64,000 nucleotides of DNA, from NCBI RefSeq assembly GCF_958295425.1, contig NC_081149.1:18900753-18964752 (forward strand). The letters are read 5' to 3'. This document shows positions 1-13,374 of this stretch, in pieces. The notes under the pieces were generated by a model. The model saw nothing but the letters and a program-made list of their open reading frames with translations, did not search any database and had not been told where the DNA came from. The number at the start of each line of letters is the position of its first letter. Position 1 is the first letter of the stretch. Origin of the DNA: Solea solea (Eukaryota; Chordata; Actinopteri; Pleuronectiformes; Soleidae). The translations under genes and the position numbers were made by a program.

Positions 1-172
1 TCAAGTTAAGGAAATGAATAAGTTAGCCTCTTTTAAGTGTACTCGTTTGAGAGTCAAATGAGGAGATTGATGGGATTTTTTCACAGGGTTGGTAGTAAAA
101 ACCATGTTGTTTTGAGCTGTGACTGAACTGTATTCCTGGGCCACTTGAGCAATACATTTGTTAAATAGTACT

Positions 173-439
173 CAGTGCATTTACATGCATGTTAAAAGTC
201 AGATTTTAGTTGGACTAAGACAATAATTCGGTTTACTTAATGTAATTTAAACACGTTAGTTCGACTGAAGTCGGACTGTGCATATACCAAGACAGATGTA
301 GAACTAGCTAATGAACTGCAGTCCTGTTGCTGTAAATCATCCTGGTGTCTTTCTTCAGACAACACAACTGATTCAATATCCAAATATATTAGTCGGACTA
401 CGGCCTTAGCTCGATTAAACTGTGCATGTAAACATACTG
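173..439 (+). mobile_element. hAT-like non-autonomous element, 'TTACATGCA' family, copy A
   Basis: The ends are inverted: CAGTGCATTTACATGCA at the left, and the reverse complement of the right end reads CAGTATGTTTACATGCAC. Inside are the family's landmark stretches, AATAATTCGG, TTAAACACGTTAG and TTAGTCGGACTA (389-400). It is shorter than copies B and C (about 267 against 430-585 bp), so it looks internally deleted. No matching 8-bp flanks were found for this copy. It has no coding capacity. Four more copies lie in this window at 5522, 8749, 30745 and 38491. Confidence 0.7.
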
Positions 440-447
440 ACCGTCTT

Positions 448-3400
448 AAAATGCATTCTAGGCACACATTTATTTGTAGCTAACAGCAAACCTCTGAACT
501 AACTAAGCTCTTTCTTTGCCTTTCTTGCACAAGTGCGTTGTGGTTTGTGCTCATACTGACAAAGACAAAATAGGTTTCCAGAAGAAGGCGATCACATAAA
601 CTGTAACCCCCTCCCCCCTTTTTTTTTTGGAGTGATAGCCACAGGAGATAAGGGATCTGGTGGTTTAAGAGTAAAAGCATACTTCATGCATGTCAGTGAA
701 GCCTGAAGCCAATTAGGGCATCTGGAGTTTTGTCACCACAGCAGTGGTTACCAGTCAGTGCTGTCAGAGAAGACCAACTGTGGTGCTTCACTCAGAAAAC
801 TGCACTTTTCCTTGCTCCTGCAGGGTTTTAATATGTGACATGATGACGGTGCTACCACTGTGGTGAAAGTTGGACAACATTTCTAAATTGCTTATAGTCC
901 ACAGTGAGTTATTTTACAGCACAGCACTGCATGGAGTATAATGAGACTGTTGCTGCCCCTGTATAACCTATGGGTGTTGCATTGTTCACCAGATGTATGC
1001 CAGAAAAAGTCTATTTCATCAATTAAACAAGGCACCATATAAATATGCCTGTGCACCATGAACATTGCTAACAATGATGTTTTAATACCACATTGAAGGT
1101 GTTTATTTTCTGCTTGTTCACCTTCCCCAGTCTCAGTCTCCTGACCTCTGCTACTGAGTCTACTGTACCGTATGCTGCCTTCAGCTTATGACTGCGATGT
1201 AGGAAGTCATACACAATGTGCTTGCTGATACACCGCTGCCAGGCAACAGCAACATGGATGTGAATATTAATGTTGGAGTGTAGCTACAGAGACTAAAAAA
1301 TTAGCCGGCTATCAGCTGGATAAAAAAATGACAGAAGATATGATGACATGTTAAAGACAAGAATGTGGGTAATATCACTTCCACTAATAATAATTCTGAA
1401 GATTAACCGATTCCTGAAAGCATTCACATTCAAATGGCCAGGTCAGTCTAAGGTCTGCTATTGTCTGTGTGACGTCAATATTCACCCCAAAATTTATGAT
1501 CGTGCAGACTAATCGCTCTGACATTGCATGCTCCAGATTGGACAATATAACGTGGACACGTGTGGAACACCAGGCAGACACATACCTCCATTTTAGTATG
1601 GAATGCACATGTGACTGGAATGTATACATCAGAACACAGTGAAGTGAGCAGTGCACGTCTGTGTTATTCATGACCGTTTCGCTGTATATACAAATTAGGA
1701 CTGGGTGATATGGCCAAAACCATCATGATAGAAAACATTTTTTTATGCCTGAGTAAAAGTTAAAGACACCAGTTTCTTTATGGACAGAACACAACACAAA
1801 TCTGAGGGAAAAACATTAAGAAATTAGTGCAGGGTCATAACCACTATATTGATGCATACTGAACTTGAATTTGACACTTTTATAGCATGTCAACACACTG
1901 TTATGGACTGTTCAATAACATATACGTTAACTTAAGACCCCAAAACTCACGATCAGCCACATACCATATTTAACATGGAATAGGTAAATGTATAGACATG
2001 TAAACCTTGTGAGCAAAACATTAATGAACACATTTGCCTGACCAGTGTGTTCCCAACACTGTTGTTTCTGCCTCTATTGGGCAAATACAAACTCTGTGGT
2101 GCTTTGAATCCCAATCACTCTATTTAAGAGAGTACATTTATATGTTGGAGGAAAACGCTGGTGCCAGACAGAAATACCATGAGCAATAAATAAAACCGCA
2201 GGCACTATATGAAAGCCCGTTTTAATGGCACCTCCCACCGCACACGCACACACCTGTCAGAGAGAGCAGTGTTTACCCACAGTGTCATGTGCCTGCATGA
2301 GTATATTTCCTGGTAATTGGATCTGACCGTCAGTTGTCCTGCAGTCGTACCACTGTGTCTGTTGCTGCTCATAACAGTTTTTGTTACTCTAATTTGGCTG
2401 CTCGCTCATATATTAAGTGACTTAGTCTCATTTTGATATTGCACAGGCTATTCACCCTTATTTATATAGTATTTTTAATGTTTTGTTTGTACTGCATTTT
2501 CCCTGAGGGAATATTTGAGAAGGTACAGGTCCAAGTGTGCATAATATCAGAATATATTAGAGAAATCAAAGTGAAATATTGAAGAAGTTAATTGCATAAC
2601 CCACAGTATGAGATGCAGTGAACCGCACCCGTCTGGCTCTCTAAGTACTTTTAAATGATTGCCAGGAATGATCTCCTCTCACTGTCTTTCCTTGACTTCC
2701 ATGTTGCCCCTTTCCTCTCAACACCCCCTCACTTCTTCACCTCTGACTCATTCTCTTTTCGCTGACCGCAAGTTATCCCACAGTCCCACTTCTGTCTCGA
2801 CAATGCTCCTGACACTTGGCACCCGCCTGTCTCTCTTTTGTCTCCTCCTCCTCCTCTCTTCCTCCCTTCCTCCACCTCTCCTTTTCTCTCTGGATCATCG
2901 GTCGTCTGGTCTTGTACACGTTGGTATTTCACTTATAGTCTTCCCCCACGTCATCACCTCAACTGGTTGGCTTTAACTCTGTAGTATACTTCTGTTTGGA
3001 TGTTGAAGAAAGACAGGTGGGGTTAAGAGGAACATGCAGAAAAGATTTGACCATCAATCATGAAACTGTTACTATGTAGTTACTTTACTTTTGCTGGATC
3101 TTACACTTTTTTTCATTCTTTGTTTGAATTGTTCCCCTAAAGGTTATGTTTTACTCATAATACTGTGCTTGATACTGTCATTATAAGTAGTTATCTCTAC
3201 ATCTCTGCAATGTGAATACATTTTTAGTATTTATTATTGTTATTTTTATTATTATTATTATTATTATCGTTATTATTATTAGTATTATTCTGCCTCTGTT
3301 TGGTCTTTGAAACATTTTAACATCATTTTATAGTGTCCATCTGAAAACAGGCTTTGTCAAGCAATACTATCAAACCATTACACACATGTTAGAATTCGGA

Positions 3401-5521
3401 CAGGAAAACACTCACATGTTCTTTCTTGTTGTCATGCCACCTGTAGACTTAACATCACAAAATGCACACTGAACTAAACTGAACACATTTTCTCATCAGT
3501 CATTAACTAACACCTTCCTTTCACAACATTTATTTTTCAACATTTTCCTTGACAGTGTGCTTGATAACCAGCTTTTTGTAGACGCTTTTCCAATATTGCT
3601 CAAGGAACTTTGAGAAAATTGGAAAAAAAAAACAACATGTTAGGTTAAATAAATCTCTTCCTTTTCATTTTTCAGTAAATTCAACTTTGTTTTTTAAATC
3701 TTTGTGCCGAAGACCTTTCCAGCTGTCAAAACAGATCATTTAGACTCTTATAAATGTCCTAGCTGAAATGATTTACTCAGAGTGTGTGTGTGTAAACGCT
3801 GATGTCCTTGGATGATTTTTAATGCCATCTGGATTGACGTCTGCTGTTTCGCAGAATTAGCAACTGATGCACCAATTGGATTACAAGGGCTACATGACCA
3901 GCAGCAGGGTAGAGCAGCATCACTCTGTAGATTAGATTAGATGATTTATGGTCATCATGAGAATAAAGGGCTGGGCCAGCAAACGCAGTCCAACCCAGGA
4001 CGGAAAACAACAATGGAATACACAGACACACAAATATTCACACACAGTGGCGAGGTTTGTTAGGTATACCTTCAGTTTGACACAACACAATTCAATAGCT
4101 GCACAAACTTCAGCGTTCAAATGGCCCTGAAGTCCAATAAATTTAAATAATGACATTTCTCTGTCAATATCAATGCAATTTAGAAATGGCAGCTGACCAC
4201 AGTATCATTTGTTAAACCCACGGTCATCAATCAATGTTGGTTGTTGTTGTTAATAATTTTCTACAGTATATGTATGACATTTGTCATTTATTTGTCATCT
4301 ATCACAAGTGCAGGCCCAGAATGTAAAGATTTTTCCCTCTCTGCTCATTACAGCGAGTGATCCCATTTGAAAGCAAACTAATCCTCTCAGTGTTGGTTTA
4401 ATTTTGTAGCCGCAGTTGGTTCTATGACTTCCTGCTCCGGGAGCAAGGAAGGGATGAGTGATCAGTTTTTAGCTCTCTCTCTATCACAGCACAGAACCAT
4501 CTCATGAAGCTGGGAGAGTCAGACCAGCCGACATGAACGCAGCGTCAGTGTCATTAACCTCTCACTGTATAAACGTCTCTGCTCCTTCTCGAACCAACAT
4601 GCCCTCCTTTCCTCTAACTCCTCCTCCTTCCAGTCTGCTTAAGAATCCCCTTTGATCTGTGGTATGACAGCAGCTGCACTGTGCAGCTTCCCAGAAGCCT
4701 ATAAATCAAGTGACAAGTGCTGTTTCTTTCTAGCCACACACACAGACATGAACACGCACACACACACATCACCACTTTCAGACCCCGAAGTAATCGGCCA
4801 GGTCTAACAGAGGTGGTGCATTGGTCAGTTTAGATCCTAAAGTGATTGAAACATAAATAACAATAGAAGTGTATCCAGCTTTAGACAGACACGAGCTGTC
4901 GGGGAGATTTATGATCTGATTGTTTGTCACTGGGAAGCTCATATTTACCCAGTCAATTTGCATGCGTGGGCCAGCAGGGACTCAGGTGGTAGAGTGGGTG
5001 CTCCCATTAGTAGTGGGATTGGTGATTTTAAGGTGTGCTTGAGAAAGATGTGGATGATGTGTGCAAAACTGTGAAATCACACACTACAATGTGTGTTTGC
5101 AAGAGGTACAAAGAGTTTGGATTAAACTGTGTGTTTGCAGTATATACTGTACGAAGTTTATATTTACGTGAAATATTCAATGTCTTCATGTCTGACTAAT
5201 TAGCATAACAGATAGCCACATGTTGGGACAGAGACATCCACCGTGTTGTGGATGCTGCTAGCAGAGGACAGGAGGTGGATAGGAAGCTCACTGGTGTTGA
5301 GTGAAAATCCAATTAGTGATGGCTAAGTTCCAAAAGGCTTCCTCAATTCCAGGGTGTTCACTGTCACACTGTGCTGACTTATAGGAACTGAACAGAGCCA
5401 TATATGTGATTAATAACATCTGTAATTTTTCTGCAAACACATGTTCAAGATGTTTGTGCAAAGGGCCCATTCATTGTAATATACTGTGGGCATTATGTTT
5501 AGATGTGTACACACTAACCAT
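448..5521. other. No gene recognised; upstream or intergenic sequence
   Basis: No ORF here resembles a known protein. The stretch holds a degenerate hAT-like start near 1696 (GGACTGGGTGATATGG, like the common fish GGGCTGGGCGATATGG end) with no right end found, an ATT microsatellite, and pyrimidine-rich sequence at 2680-2900 that gives spurious ORFs on both strands. Confidence 0.6.
3231..3289. repeat. (ATT)n microsatellite, imperfect
   Basis: Repeated ATT/TTA triplets are interrupted by TTTTT, TCG and AGT. Confidence 0.9.
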
Positions 5522-6106
5522 CAGTACGTGCACATGCACAAATTAATCAAGATAAGGCCTACTAAGGCAGGCAACTTGCCGAGTCCGAGTATACATGCAG
5601 AGGAGATCATCTATTTATTGATCATGTATTTCTGACTCCATCTCCGTAGGTGGCGCTGTGTCTCTCTAGGAGCTAGTAGCGCCTGTTGGTCGATATTGAT
5701 AATAGCTCATTATTTGGCAGTCAGTCTATTGGTAGATTTAGATAATAGCTGATTATTTGCCAGTCAGTCTGTTGGTAGATTTAGATAATAGCTCATTATT
5801 TGGCAGTCAGTATTTAATCAGTTTTCTGTTGACCTTTACGTCACAGAAAAACGGCGAGATTGGACGGTGAGATGGATCATGCTGTGGTTGTTTCGTACCT
5901 GCTGTACATGTTAATGTGACACAAATTAGATGGTTCTTGTGGTTGCTGTGTAGTACTGCAGTTTATACGCCGTCTCCTTCTACTTCCGGGTCAAAGACTG
6001 GGGAGGACATTTTGGTGCGTGTGCAGAACGCCAAGTTCTAGTCCAGTCCGACTAAGCGTATACATGCAGGAGTAATCAGACGTTTAACATGCATGTAAAT
6101 GCACTG
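5522..6106 (-). mobile_element. hAT-like non-autonomous element, 'TTACATGCA' family, copy B
   Basis: The left end CAGTACGTGCACATGCAC and the right end (reverse complement CAGTGCATTTACATGCATG) form terminal inverted repeats. Family landmarks include CAACTTGCCGAGTCCGAGTATAC, read in two parts at about 5570-5592, TAGGTGGCGCTGT near 5648 and GGTCAAAGACTGGGGAGGA near 5990. Orientation is opposite to copy A. It is the longest copy because a 3 x 43-bp tandem repeat (5686-5814) has expanded inside it. The 8-bp flanks (CTAACCAT and AGTGAATG) do not match. Confidence 0.75.
5686..5814. repeat. Tandem repeat, three 43-bp units
   Basis: The units start at 5686, 5729 and 5772, each opening TTGGT and containing GATAATAGCT(C/G)ATTATTTG followed by CAGTCAGT. 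They differ at only a few positions. The array lies inside copy B of the hAT-like family and is absent from copy C, so it is a local expansion. Confidence 0.9.
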
Positions 6107-7385
6107 AGTGAATGAGCCTCTCTCCTAAAGCATGATATGAAGTATGTAGACATGTGAATATGAGAATGTTTTGTCTGGTTTCTAGTTTCAGATTGGGTCT
6201 GAGCTAGTTACAGAGTCTAACCTACATTTAGTTATCTAGCAATCTGCAATAAAAAAGGAAGAATAAAAAAGCAGTTGTTAGTTTCACACTGTAACGTTGA
6301 AGGTTGGTGAAATAAGAGATGAGAAGTTTGCTTTCAAACTCTATGTGAAGTCAAGAACTCCTTCTTTTAAAGATAATGTGTTTCCAGTGATAGCAAATCT
6401 GATAATTGGCAGACACAGTTACAGTAATAAAGCCAGAAGAGTAAAGTGACTGGTTTAATGTTTAGTGTCCATGTTTTCCAGCTTCATACTTAACTTTCAC
6501 CAGTTTGTCTTCATGCACATACTTGTCATTAATGGTAGAGGGCAGCATTCCGAGTCCTGCTATGTCCATACATTCTCTACAATACAAACAAATGACTGTT
6601 GCAAATATTCCTTAAGAAAAGCAACATAAAAAAGCTCTTCAAAACCTCAGATTATATAGTCCCTGCCATCTGTTCTCAGACGCAGCGCTGCGATTGGTTC
6701 GCTGCATGGGGAGGTGATAATCATTGGGCGATGTATAGGTCCAGTGACCCAACACAACTCACAGCCTCTGTGGGTCAGGACTGTGTGTGTGTAGGGTCTG
6801 TAACATTTGTCCTACAAGAGCCTACTGGGTGTATTCAGATTAGGTCACACCACTGGAGTGTAATCCTTCCTTGATGAACATATGTTTTAATCCCACAGCC
6901 ATCCAACGAAAAAGAGGAAACAATGATGGAGGATTTCTGTCAAGATAAAATAATGGAATATTAAAAAGGATCCGCTAAACAGAAGCTACCAGGATGAGGA
7001 CTTTTTGGCTTCATGCGTGCACTCTCTCTCACTTATACATGATTCCAAACCATGAGACAAATCTAGGAGTGGGGTTATTTAGAGGCAGATTGTTTGAAAC
7101 AGTGACTCACTGTGTTTGTTGAGAGTGTTTTAGAGGGTTGAAATGTCCTGGAAGTTTGTGCTGCATGTGTGTCACAGTCTCATTAGTGAGAAGAGGCAAG
7201 TTGGGACTGTGGAAGTGATGCTGACACAGTCCTTATTAGGAATCCTTGCCTCCAACGTCATGATCCCCAATCTCATGTGCACATATAACACATACAACAA
7301 ACAATCTGCGTGTTATAACAGGGAGTATAGGATTTTTGGATGTATCAAAATGCAGTTTTTTGGGGGTTTTAGGTAGATACTGGAT

Positions 7386-7387
<2 letters not shown>

Positions 7388-7418
<31 letters not shown>
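7388..7418. repeat. (TG)n microsatellite
   Basis: Uninterrupted TG dinucleotides, about 15 units. Confidence 0.95.
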
Positions 7419-7420
<2 letters not shown>

Positions 7421-8305
7421 CCACTTCTATGAGAATAGAAGAAGAGATGATGTAATAAAGTTGAGATGATGTAATGAAGCAGAAAGTCGTGTGCAGAACT
7501 GAGGAAGCAGAGAGATGTTAGCAAATGAAACAATGCATTTCCTGTCAGTTTACAGTAACCTCGCACATATAGTTCAAGTTTTTGATAATCAATTGTAGGT
7601 TTCGTTTGTCAAAACTCCTCTGTCTTCTCACTTTTCCAGGGTTAATTTGTGTTGCTGGTTGCCGTAGGTTATACACAATTGCATTGAACAAATTGGATTT
7701 GGACAAAACAAGACATTTAAAGTTTAAGCATTGGTTGCAAAATTGCAAAATTGACATACTGTATGTGGTTATCTTAGAGGTAACGCACTTTCCAGCTTTT
7801 GATACAGGTCCATATTTCAACTCAAAGTTAAAAATGTTTTCAAAATCAGTTGGACAGGAAAAGTCTGCGATTTGAAGTTGCTGTAAGAGACATTTTGTTC
7901 CTTTGCCGTTTGAAAGAAGCTCCTACTGCTGTTTGTGATGTTGAAAAATGAGCCGTTAGTCTGTAGCTCATAATCTACAAGTTATAATGTGGAGGGTAGC
8001 CAAAACAGAGAGACACAAAACTAAACTACATCACAGCTACATTTGTCAAAAGCAGAGCCAATAAACATCATGAGTGGATGTTTGGTGCCTGGTGACAAAA
8101 AGTATTGCAGACAGTTGTAAACAATTGTATCCTCGTTCCTTATTAGCCGTGTGTGGTCTCTATGTCTCTATAAAGGAAAGTATGGCCGTTGTGCACCAGG
8201 ATTTCAAGTTGGTTTGAATAAAGTCTGCATACATTCTTTGATAGCAGTGGACAACATAAACCAGACAATTCCGCATTCTATATATAACAGAAGTGAGGCA
8301 GACAA

Positions 8306-8309
<4 letters not shown>

Positions 8310-8359
<50 letters not shown>
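8310..8359. repeat. (AC)n microsatellite
   Basis: About 24 uninterrupted AC units, among the longest dinucleotide arrays in the window. The His-Thr and Cys-Val repeat ORFs around it are artefacts of this array. Confidence 0.95.
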
Positions 8360-8748
8360 CATACTAGCTGACTGGTAGCAGTGACCTGTCCAGATGGTAT
8401 TAGTGGATAATGTGTGGGACATGCTGGAGGGGGTGGGGCTCTCAGTGGGGGCGAGAGGGTTAAATCTCTTTGATTGGAATGCACAGCTGCACCAGGACAC
8501 ACACATACTCATGCATATCCCAGCATTCACAGCTGAGAATGTGAAGATTGCGCAGAAGTTTTCGGGAAGTGTAGTGAGAATTCACAGTACTGTGTGACTC
8601 AGCAGTGGAAGTCTATTTCTTCCTGTCTACTCATCGTTTGTTTTATTTCTGTGTCATTTTCATCATGTCCCTCCATTCTCTTTCCGTCTCTGACAAGAGT
8701 TCATCATCTCACCTTTATCAGTGCGTCTCTCTCAGCTCACACTCACTC

Positions 8749-9179
8749 AACGTTTACATGCACAGTTTAATTGAGCTAAGGCCGTAGTCTAACTAAGACA
8801 GGCAATCGGACAACTTGCCAAGTCCGAGTATACGTGAGGACGTGAAAATCGATTTATTGGCTGTGTATGTCTGACTCTGCTTCTGTAGGTGGCGCTGTAT
8901 CTCTCTATAAGCTAGTGCATACTATCGTCTCCTTCTACTTCTACCTCAAATTCTGGGTCAAATACAGGGGAGGAAACTTGGTGCATGCGCAGAACAACAA
9001 GTCCAACTCCAGTCTGACTAAGCGTATATATGCATGAGTAATCAGTCACGAGTGAATTGCATTATGCGGGTATGTTAGTCTGACTAAGACTAGCTCGAAT
9101 TAAGCCAGACTAATGTGTTTACATGACATTTAGAAAACCAAATTATTGTCTTAATAATAGCATGCGTGTAATTGCACTG
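8749..9179 (-). mobile_element. hAT-like non-autonomous element, 'TTACATGCA' family, copy C, with 8-bp target duplication
   Basis: This 431-bp copy is flanked by a perfect 8-bp direct repeat, ACTCACTC (8741-8748 and 9180-9187), the target-site duplication length of the hAT superfamily. The left end AACGTTTACATGCAC and the reverse complement of the right end, CAGTGCAATTACACGCATG, form the terminal inverted repeats. TAGTCTAACTAA, TTAGTCTGACTAA and related degenerate copies of the TTAGTCSGACTAA motif lie towards both ends. Orientation is opposite to copies A, D and E. There is no transposase ORF. Confidence 0.8.
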
Positions 9180-9187
9180 ACTCACTC

Positions 9188-10773
9188 TAAACCAGGGAAA
9201 GAATGGGACCAGCTCTTTACCTGGCAGTTTCATTCCTTCGACCAATTCACAACGTAACATTTCTAAATATACAGTGTACTGTATTTAGAAGCATTTATAT
9301 GTATTGTGCTTCTCTCTACTACCTTTTCAACTAATAACTGTACTATGTCTTTGTTAGACACAGTTTCTAAGACTCAATCTTCTTCAGTGTAGATGGGTCT
9401 CACAATAATAAGCAGTACTGTGGTCTGTACTGATTGTCTTTAACAATAAGGACTACTCATGGTCAGCTCAGCGTCAGTGTTCTTTACTACCAGCAGCCAA
9501 GTGGTCAATTGTCTGCTGTGGCTTTGAGGCTGAAAAATCAGTTAAGTGTCCCACTCTGTTGTGTCATTGCAATTTTTATTTTCAGAAGCACGTACTTGTG
9601 TTGTATACTTTTTGTGCGATTGTTAATGCAGTACATGTCTTGTAATACCCACCCATTTCGGGCACTTGTTAGCTTCACTGAGCTGTGAGCGTGTACATTT
9701 GGTTCACGAGTTTGTAAAGCTTCTCTATGGGTGTCATCTAAATTATGGCATGACATTCAAGGTCATCATCAGGGTCACATGGTATCATGATTCCAAGCAG
9801 AGTTAGTCAAACTCAAATTAGCCTGCTGGTAAAAACTGTGTCATCAATTTCTTTAGTTCCGTTGGCCCTGTCACCAGCACTTTTGGTCCAACAACCAGGC
9901 CCATCAGGAATCCCATGCCTCCCATTTAGCTTCGCAGAGCCTGCTGGCAACACACACTCTCTTTTTACTGCTTTTGTTTCACTTCATGTCATTTTCCTCT
10001 GCTGCAACTTGTGATGTGACAGTGTAAATTCATCAAACAGCTGTTTCAGACACACTCACTGGACTGGAAAGTCAAGCAGAAACAAACACAGTGATTAGTT
10101 AAAAAGACATTTGGTTAAGCAGTAGACAGGCACATCTGGTCATAAACTGACATTAATATGGAAATAATTAATGACAGAACTTTTAAGAAAATATTTTTCT
10201 ACATTGATTCACATTGATCACAGGCTGGAGCAGAGCACCATGCCTTACCACCTGTGTATTTACTACCAGATGTGTGTAGAGACCAATAATGCTCATAACC
10301 TGTTGTAAATTACTGTGACACAAATTGTACGACATTGAAATCTGTGTTGGAGAGGTTTTGAATCAGTTCTGTGTTTATGTTTGTGGTGTGATGCACTACA
10401 CTATAATATAAACTGTCACTGAAACTAAGCCAAAAGTCATCTTGACGTCAAAGGACATACTGCTGTGAAACTGATGCTAATGTCATAGTGGTGTAACCGT
10501 AACTACATTTACAGTATGTAACTACAACTACTAACAAAAGTAATTGTAAAGATACGAAGACCAATGTTTCAATGTAAATGCACTATATACTGGTTGAATT
10601 AGTTTTACTAAACCTATACTGTTACCTTTTATCCAGTTGATTAAACAAAGACTGGTAATTAATGCATCAAATTGTATTGAATTGTTCCATATTTAAAAAA
10701 GAAAGACCATAGGAATGTTTTACATTGAGGTGGCAAAGAACAACCTGGCAGTGAGTGGTAGTGAAGCAGGAGG
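9188..10773. other. No gene recognised
   Basis: The stretch is AT-rich, with no coding similarity noticed on either strand and no clear repeat boundary. Confidence 0.6.
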
Positions 10774-10781
10774 CTTTATAC

Positions 10782-11148
10782 AAGGGGTGTTAAACTCCAA
10801 TGAACTGGGGGTCAATGAGCATCTAGTCCACAATATTCCATCATGATATTGCAATACAGATATCGTAATGATATTTCACAGATTTCAAAGTAAAAGTCTG
10901 AATGATGTGTACTTCAAAAAAAGTAAATAACAACATGGACAACTGTAATTAAAACGCTAAACAAGCGTATGTATAAAAATGTAACATTAATAATACATTT
11001 AATGATTACAACCAAATGCCTTATTATTACTATTATGAAAATATTGCTGGATAATATAGTTAGTAATCTATTCTGAGGAGGTGGCAGGCCGTGTTTTCAT
11101 TATGACATGATATTAAGTGGTGGGCCGCTAGTAAGTTTGACACCTCTG
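10782..11148. mobile_element. hAT-like non-autonomous element ('GGTGTCAAACT' ends)
   Basis: The left end AAGGGGTGTTAAACTCC pairs with the right end, whose reverse complement is CAGAGGTGTCAAACTTAC, typical of fish hAT ends of the type AGGGGTGTCAAACT. The flanks CTTTATAC (10774-10781) and CTTTATGC (11149-11156) match at 7 of 8 positions and look like an aged 8-bp target duplication. Length is 367 bp with no coding capacity. The interior contains ATTGCAATACAGATATCG-type sequence seen in other fish hAT derivatives. Confidence 0.8.
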
Positions 11149-12050
11149 CTTTATGCCCTGTTGATTGAAGATGTAGAGCAGCTGAGTGGAATCAACTAAC
11201 GAGGTGGGTGTGGCTGACAGGCAGGCCGCATGGAAAAGTACTGAGGGGGGAATGTTTGAGGTGAGGATGAATGAGGAGTGAAGTGTGAGTATGAGGCCGA
11301 GACAGGACAGGACAGGCGCGCACCCCCTTTTGTGAAGCCTTGGCGTTGTTTGCACCGCTGAATTAAACACAGCCAAGGAAATTGTCCCTGTTTGGTCAAC
11401 CAGTCATTAAGTACACAGTCGAGCCACCTCAGAATCTCTTTCACCTTCCCGGGTCCAGGATGTGTCCTATTTTATCTCAAAGGGACTGTGTGTGACTTGA
11501 ATTATTCCCCAAATGGATCCAAGCTGTCAACTCTGTTCACATAGCATGCAAAATATCCTCACACCTCATCCCATACCAGGTCTCTTGAATACAAATTTAA
11601 ATGCGTTCCTTTTCGGTTGGAGTGGCTCACAGTGGACGAAATAGCTACCATTGTGTGTTTCCAATGCAATATTAGGCCCGGTTTATGTTCTGTATGTACA
11701 GTATGTGTTGCTATGAAGCCATGCAGATGTCTGGCAGATGTTATACAATACCAGATTATAATCCAGATGTTGCTGTCATTAGTGCTGCTATGACACATCA
11801 CTCTCTCACACTTTCGCTGTGTGCAGTGCTTTCATTCGCTCTCTCTCTCCCTCTTCTTTGTTTACCTTTATGCCTGTCTATTTACTCTCTCTCCTGTTTT
11901 GGTCATGGCCTCTCTGTCTTTCTCTCTCTGTGAACTAGTTTGAAGTCTACCAGTAGGGGTGCATGTGGGTGAGGACGCCCTGAAACCTGCAGGACTTTGT
12001 ATTGAAACTGGGTATTATACTTTTCAAGAGGCCAGCAGGCAGTGACCTCC

Positions 12051-12054
12051 TGTG

Positions 12055-12099
<45 letters not shown>
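12051..12099. repeat. (TG)n microsatellite
   Basis: About 24 TG units with one CG interruption. Confidence 0.95.
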
Positions 12100-12100
<1 letters not shown>

Positions 12101-12975
12101 CCATGTTATTTTCAATAGATGAAAGCAAGAGAGAGTGCATACAACAGAATCACACTGCAGCACACACACAAGAACATTCCTACATGAGTCATCTGATTCT
12201 TTGCTGTGCAGTAGTCATCCACAACTAAGATTAAATTAGAATTAGGAGACAGATTGTTCAATGCAATGTCATTCTCCCGAGTTGTAAAATATAGATTAAA
12301 ATGTCTAAAAAAGACATAGTGCATTAGATTTAGAATAAACCCGCAAAGCAGATACAGTGGACCGTGTACAAAGATACAATGAATGTACATAAACACGTCA
12401 TCAGACAGCACACATCCAATCAAAACTGCTTCCTTCCTGTCTGTGCTGCAGAATTATGCATGTGCACAAACAGTCCCATTATTATGATACATTCCATTAT
12501 GAGTTACATGCATGAAAACAACAAGAAGAAGAAGGAGCAGCATCATTTCTCCACAGTTACAGTCACAGGACACCAAGCGTCTTCAGCTTCAGCTTTGATG
12601 TGAAACGGCAGCATTGTTCAGAGGCAAACTATCATGATGACTGTTCTGACTAAAAGGGACAAGGGAATATTGTATTGTACCATTTATTTTACATCACTCT
12701 TCCACAGTGGCCCCACAGGTATAGCTATTCATCACCAGCACTAAGCGGTACAAACCTGATTAAAGGTAACGCGGTACAGTGTATATTTGCACATGCAGAT
12801 GAGCCAAAAGGACAACGTACTCAGGCTATAAACAGATGAGAGCAAATCTAATAACATTCTCACACACACACACACTGACGGAGCTGCATGGCTGATTGGA
12901 CTCTGGCCTGACTGATTTTGTTCTTAATCTGCATATGAAAATGCTTAGTGTGTGTGTGTTTATACCAGTAGTATG

Positions 12976-13146
12976 GAGACCAAAACCTGGTCCCAATAAG
13001 GTAGAACCTTATACAGTATCTGAGGAACTGGTTAAGATTAGGGCTAAGATGGTTAGGTTAAGGTTGGGGTTAGTCATTAACTGGTTAACAGTAACGATAA
13101 TGCTTTCTTTACACTGTCAATGCAGTGTCCTAAGAAAAATAGCTAC

Positions 13147-13150
<4 letters not shown>
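12976..13150 (+). repeat. Dispersed fish repeat of the 'GACCAAAACCTGGTCC' type, copy 1
   Basis: The sequence starts GAGACCAAAACCTGGTCCC, continues through GAGGAACTGGTTAAG and a GGTTAGG/GGTTAAGG-rich middle, then TCAATGCAGTGTCCTAAG, and ends against a TG microsatellite. A second copy with the same order of blocks lies at 51707. I recall this as a very common dispersed repeat in teleost genomes whose tail seeds a TG array; its class is uncertain. Confidence 0.7.

Positions 13151-13152
<2 letters not shown>

Positions 13153-13179
<27 letters not shown>
13153..13179. repeat. (GT)n microsatellite
   Basis: GT array directly following the dispersed repeat at 12976-13150. Confidence 0.95.
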
Positions 13180-13351
13180 ATTATATAACTGTTTCCCCCT
13201 GTTGTTGTTGTGCTTAGGAATATACAGGTACAGTATATGTTTCCTCCACCCTAATGGGAATAATACGTTTGTTTTGCAGCTTGAAAGAAAGATGAAAAAA
13301 CACCACATGTTTATTTGCTTGATTCTTTCTAACTTTGCCAGTCTGCATTTC

Positions 13352-13374
13352 TGTGTGTGTGTGCGTGTGTGTGT
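13352..13374. repeat. (TG)n microsatellite, one CG interruption
   Basis: Short TG array. Confidence 0.85.

Larger units (their letters stand above)
6107..8740. other. No gene recognised; microsatellite-bearing intergenic sequence
   Basis: The ORFs at 6599-6874, 7143-7376 and 7582-7875 have no recognisable domain and no splice context that supports them. Two dinucleotide arrays are listed separately. Confidence 0.6.
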
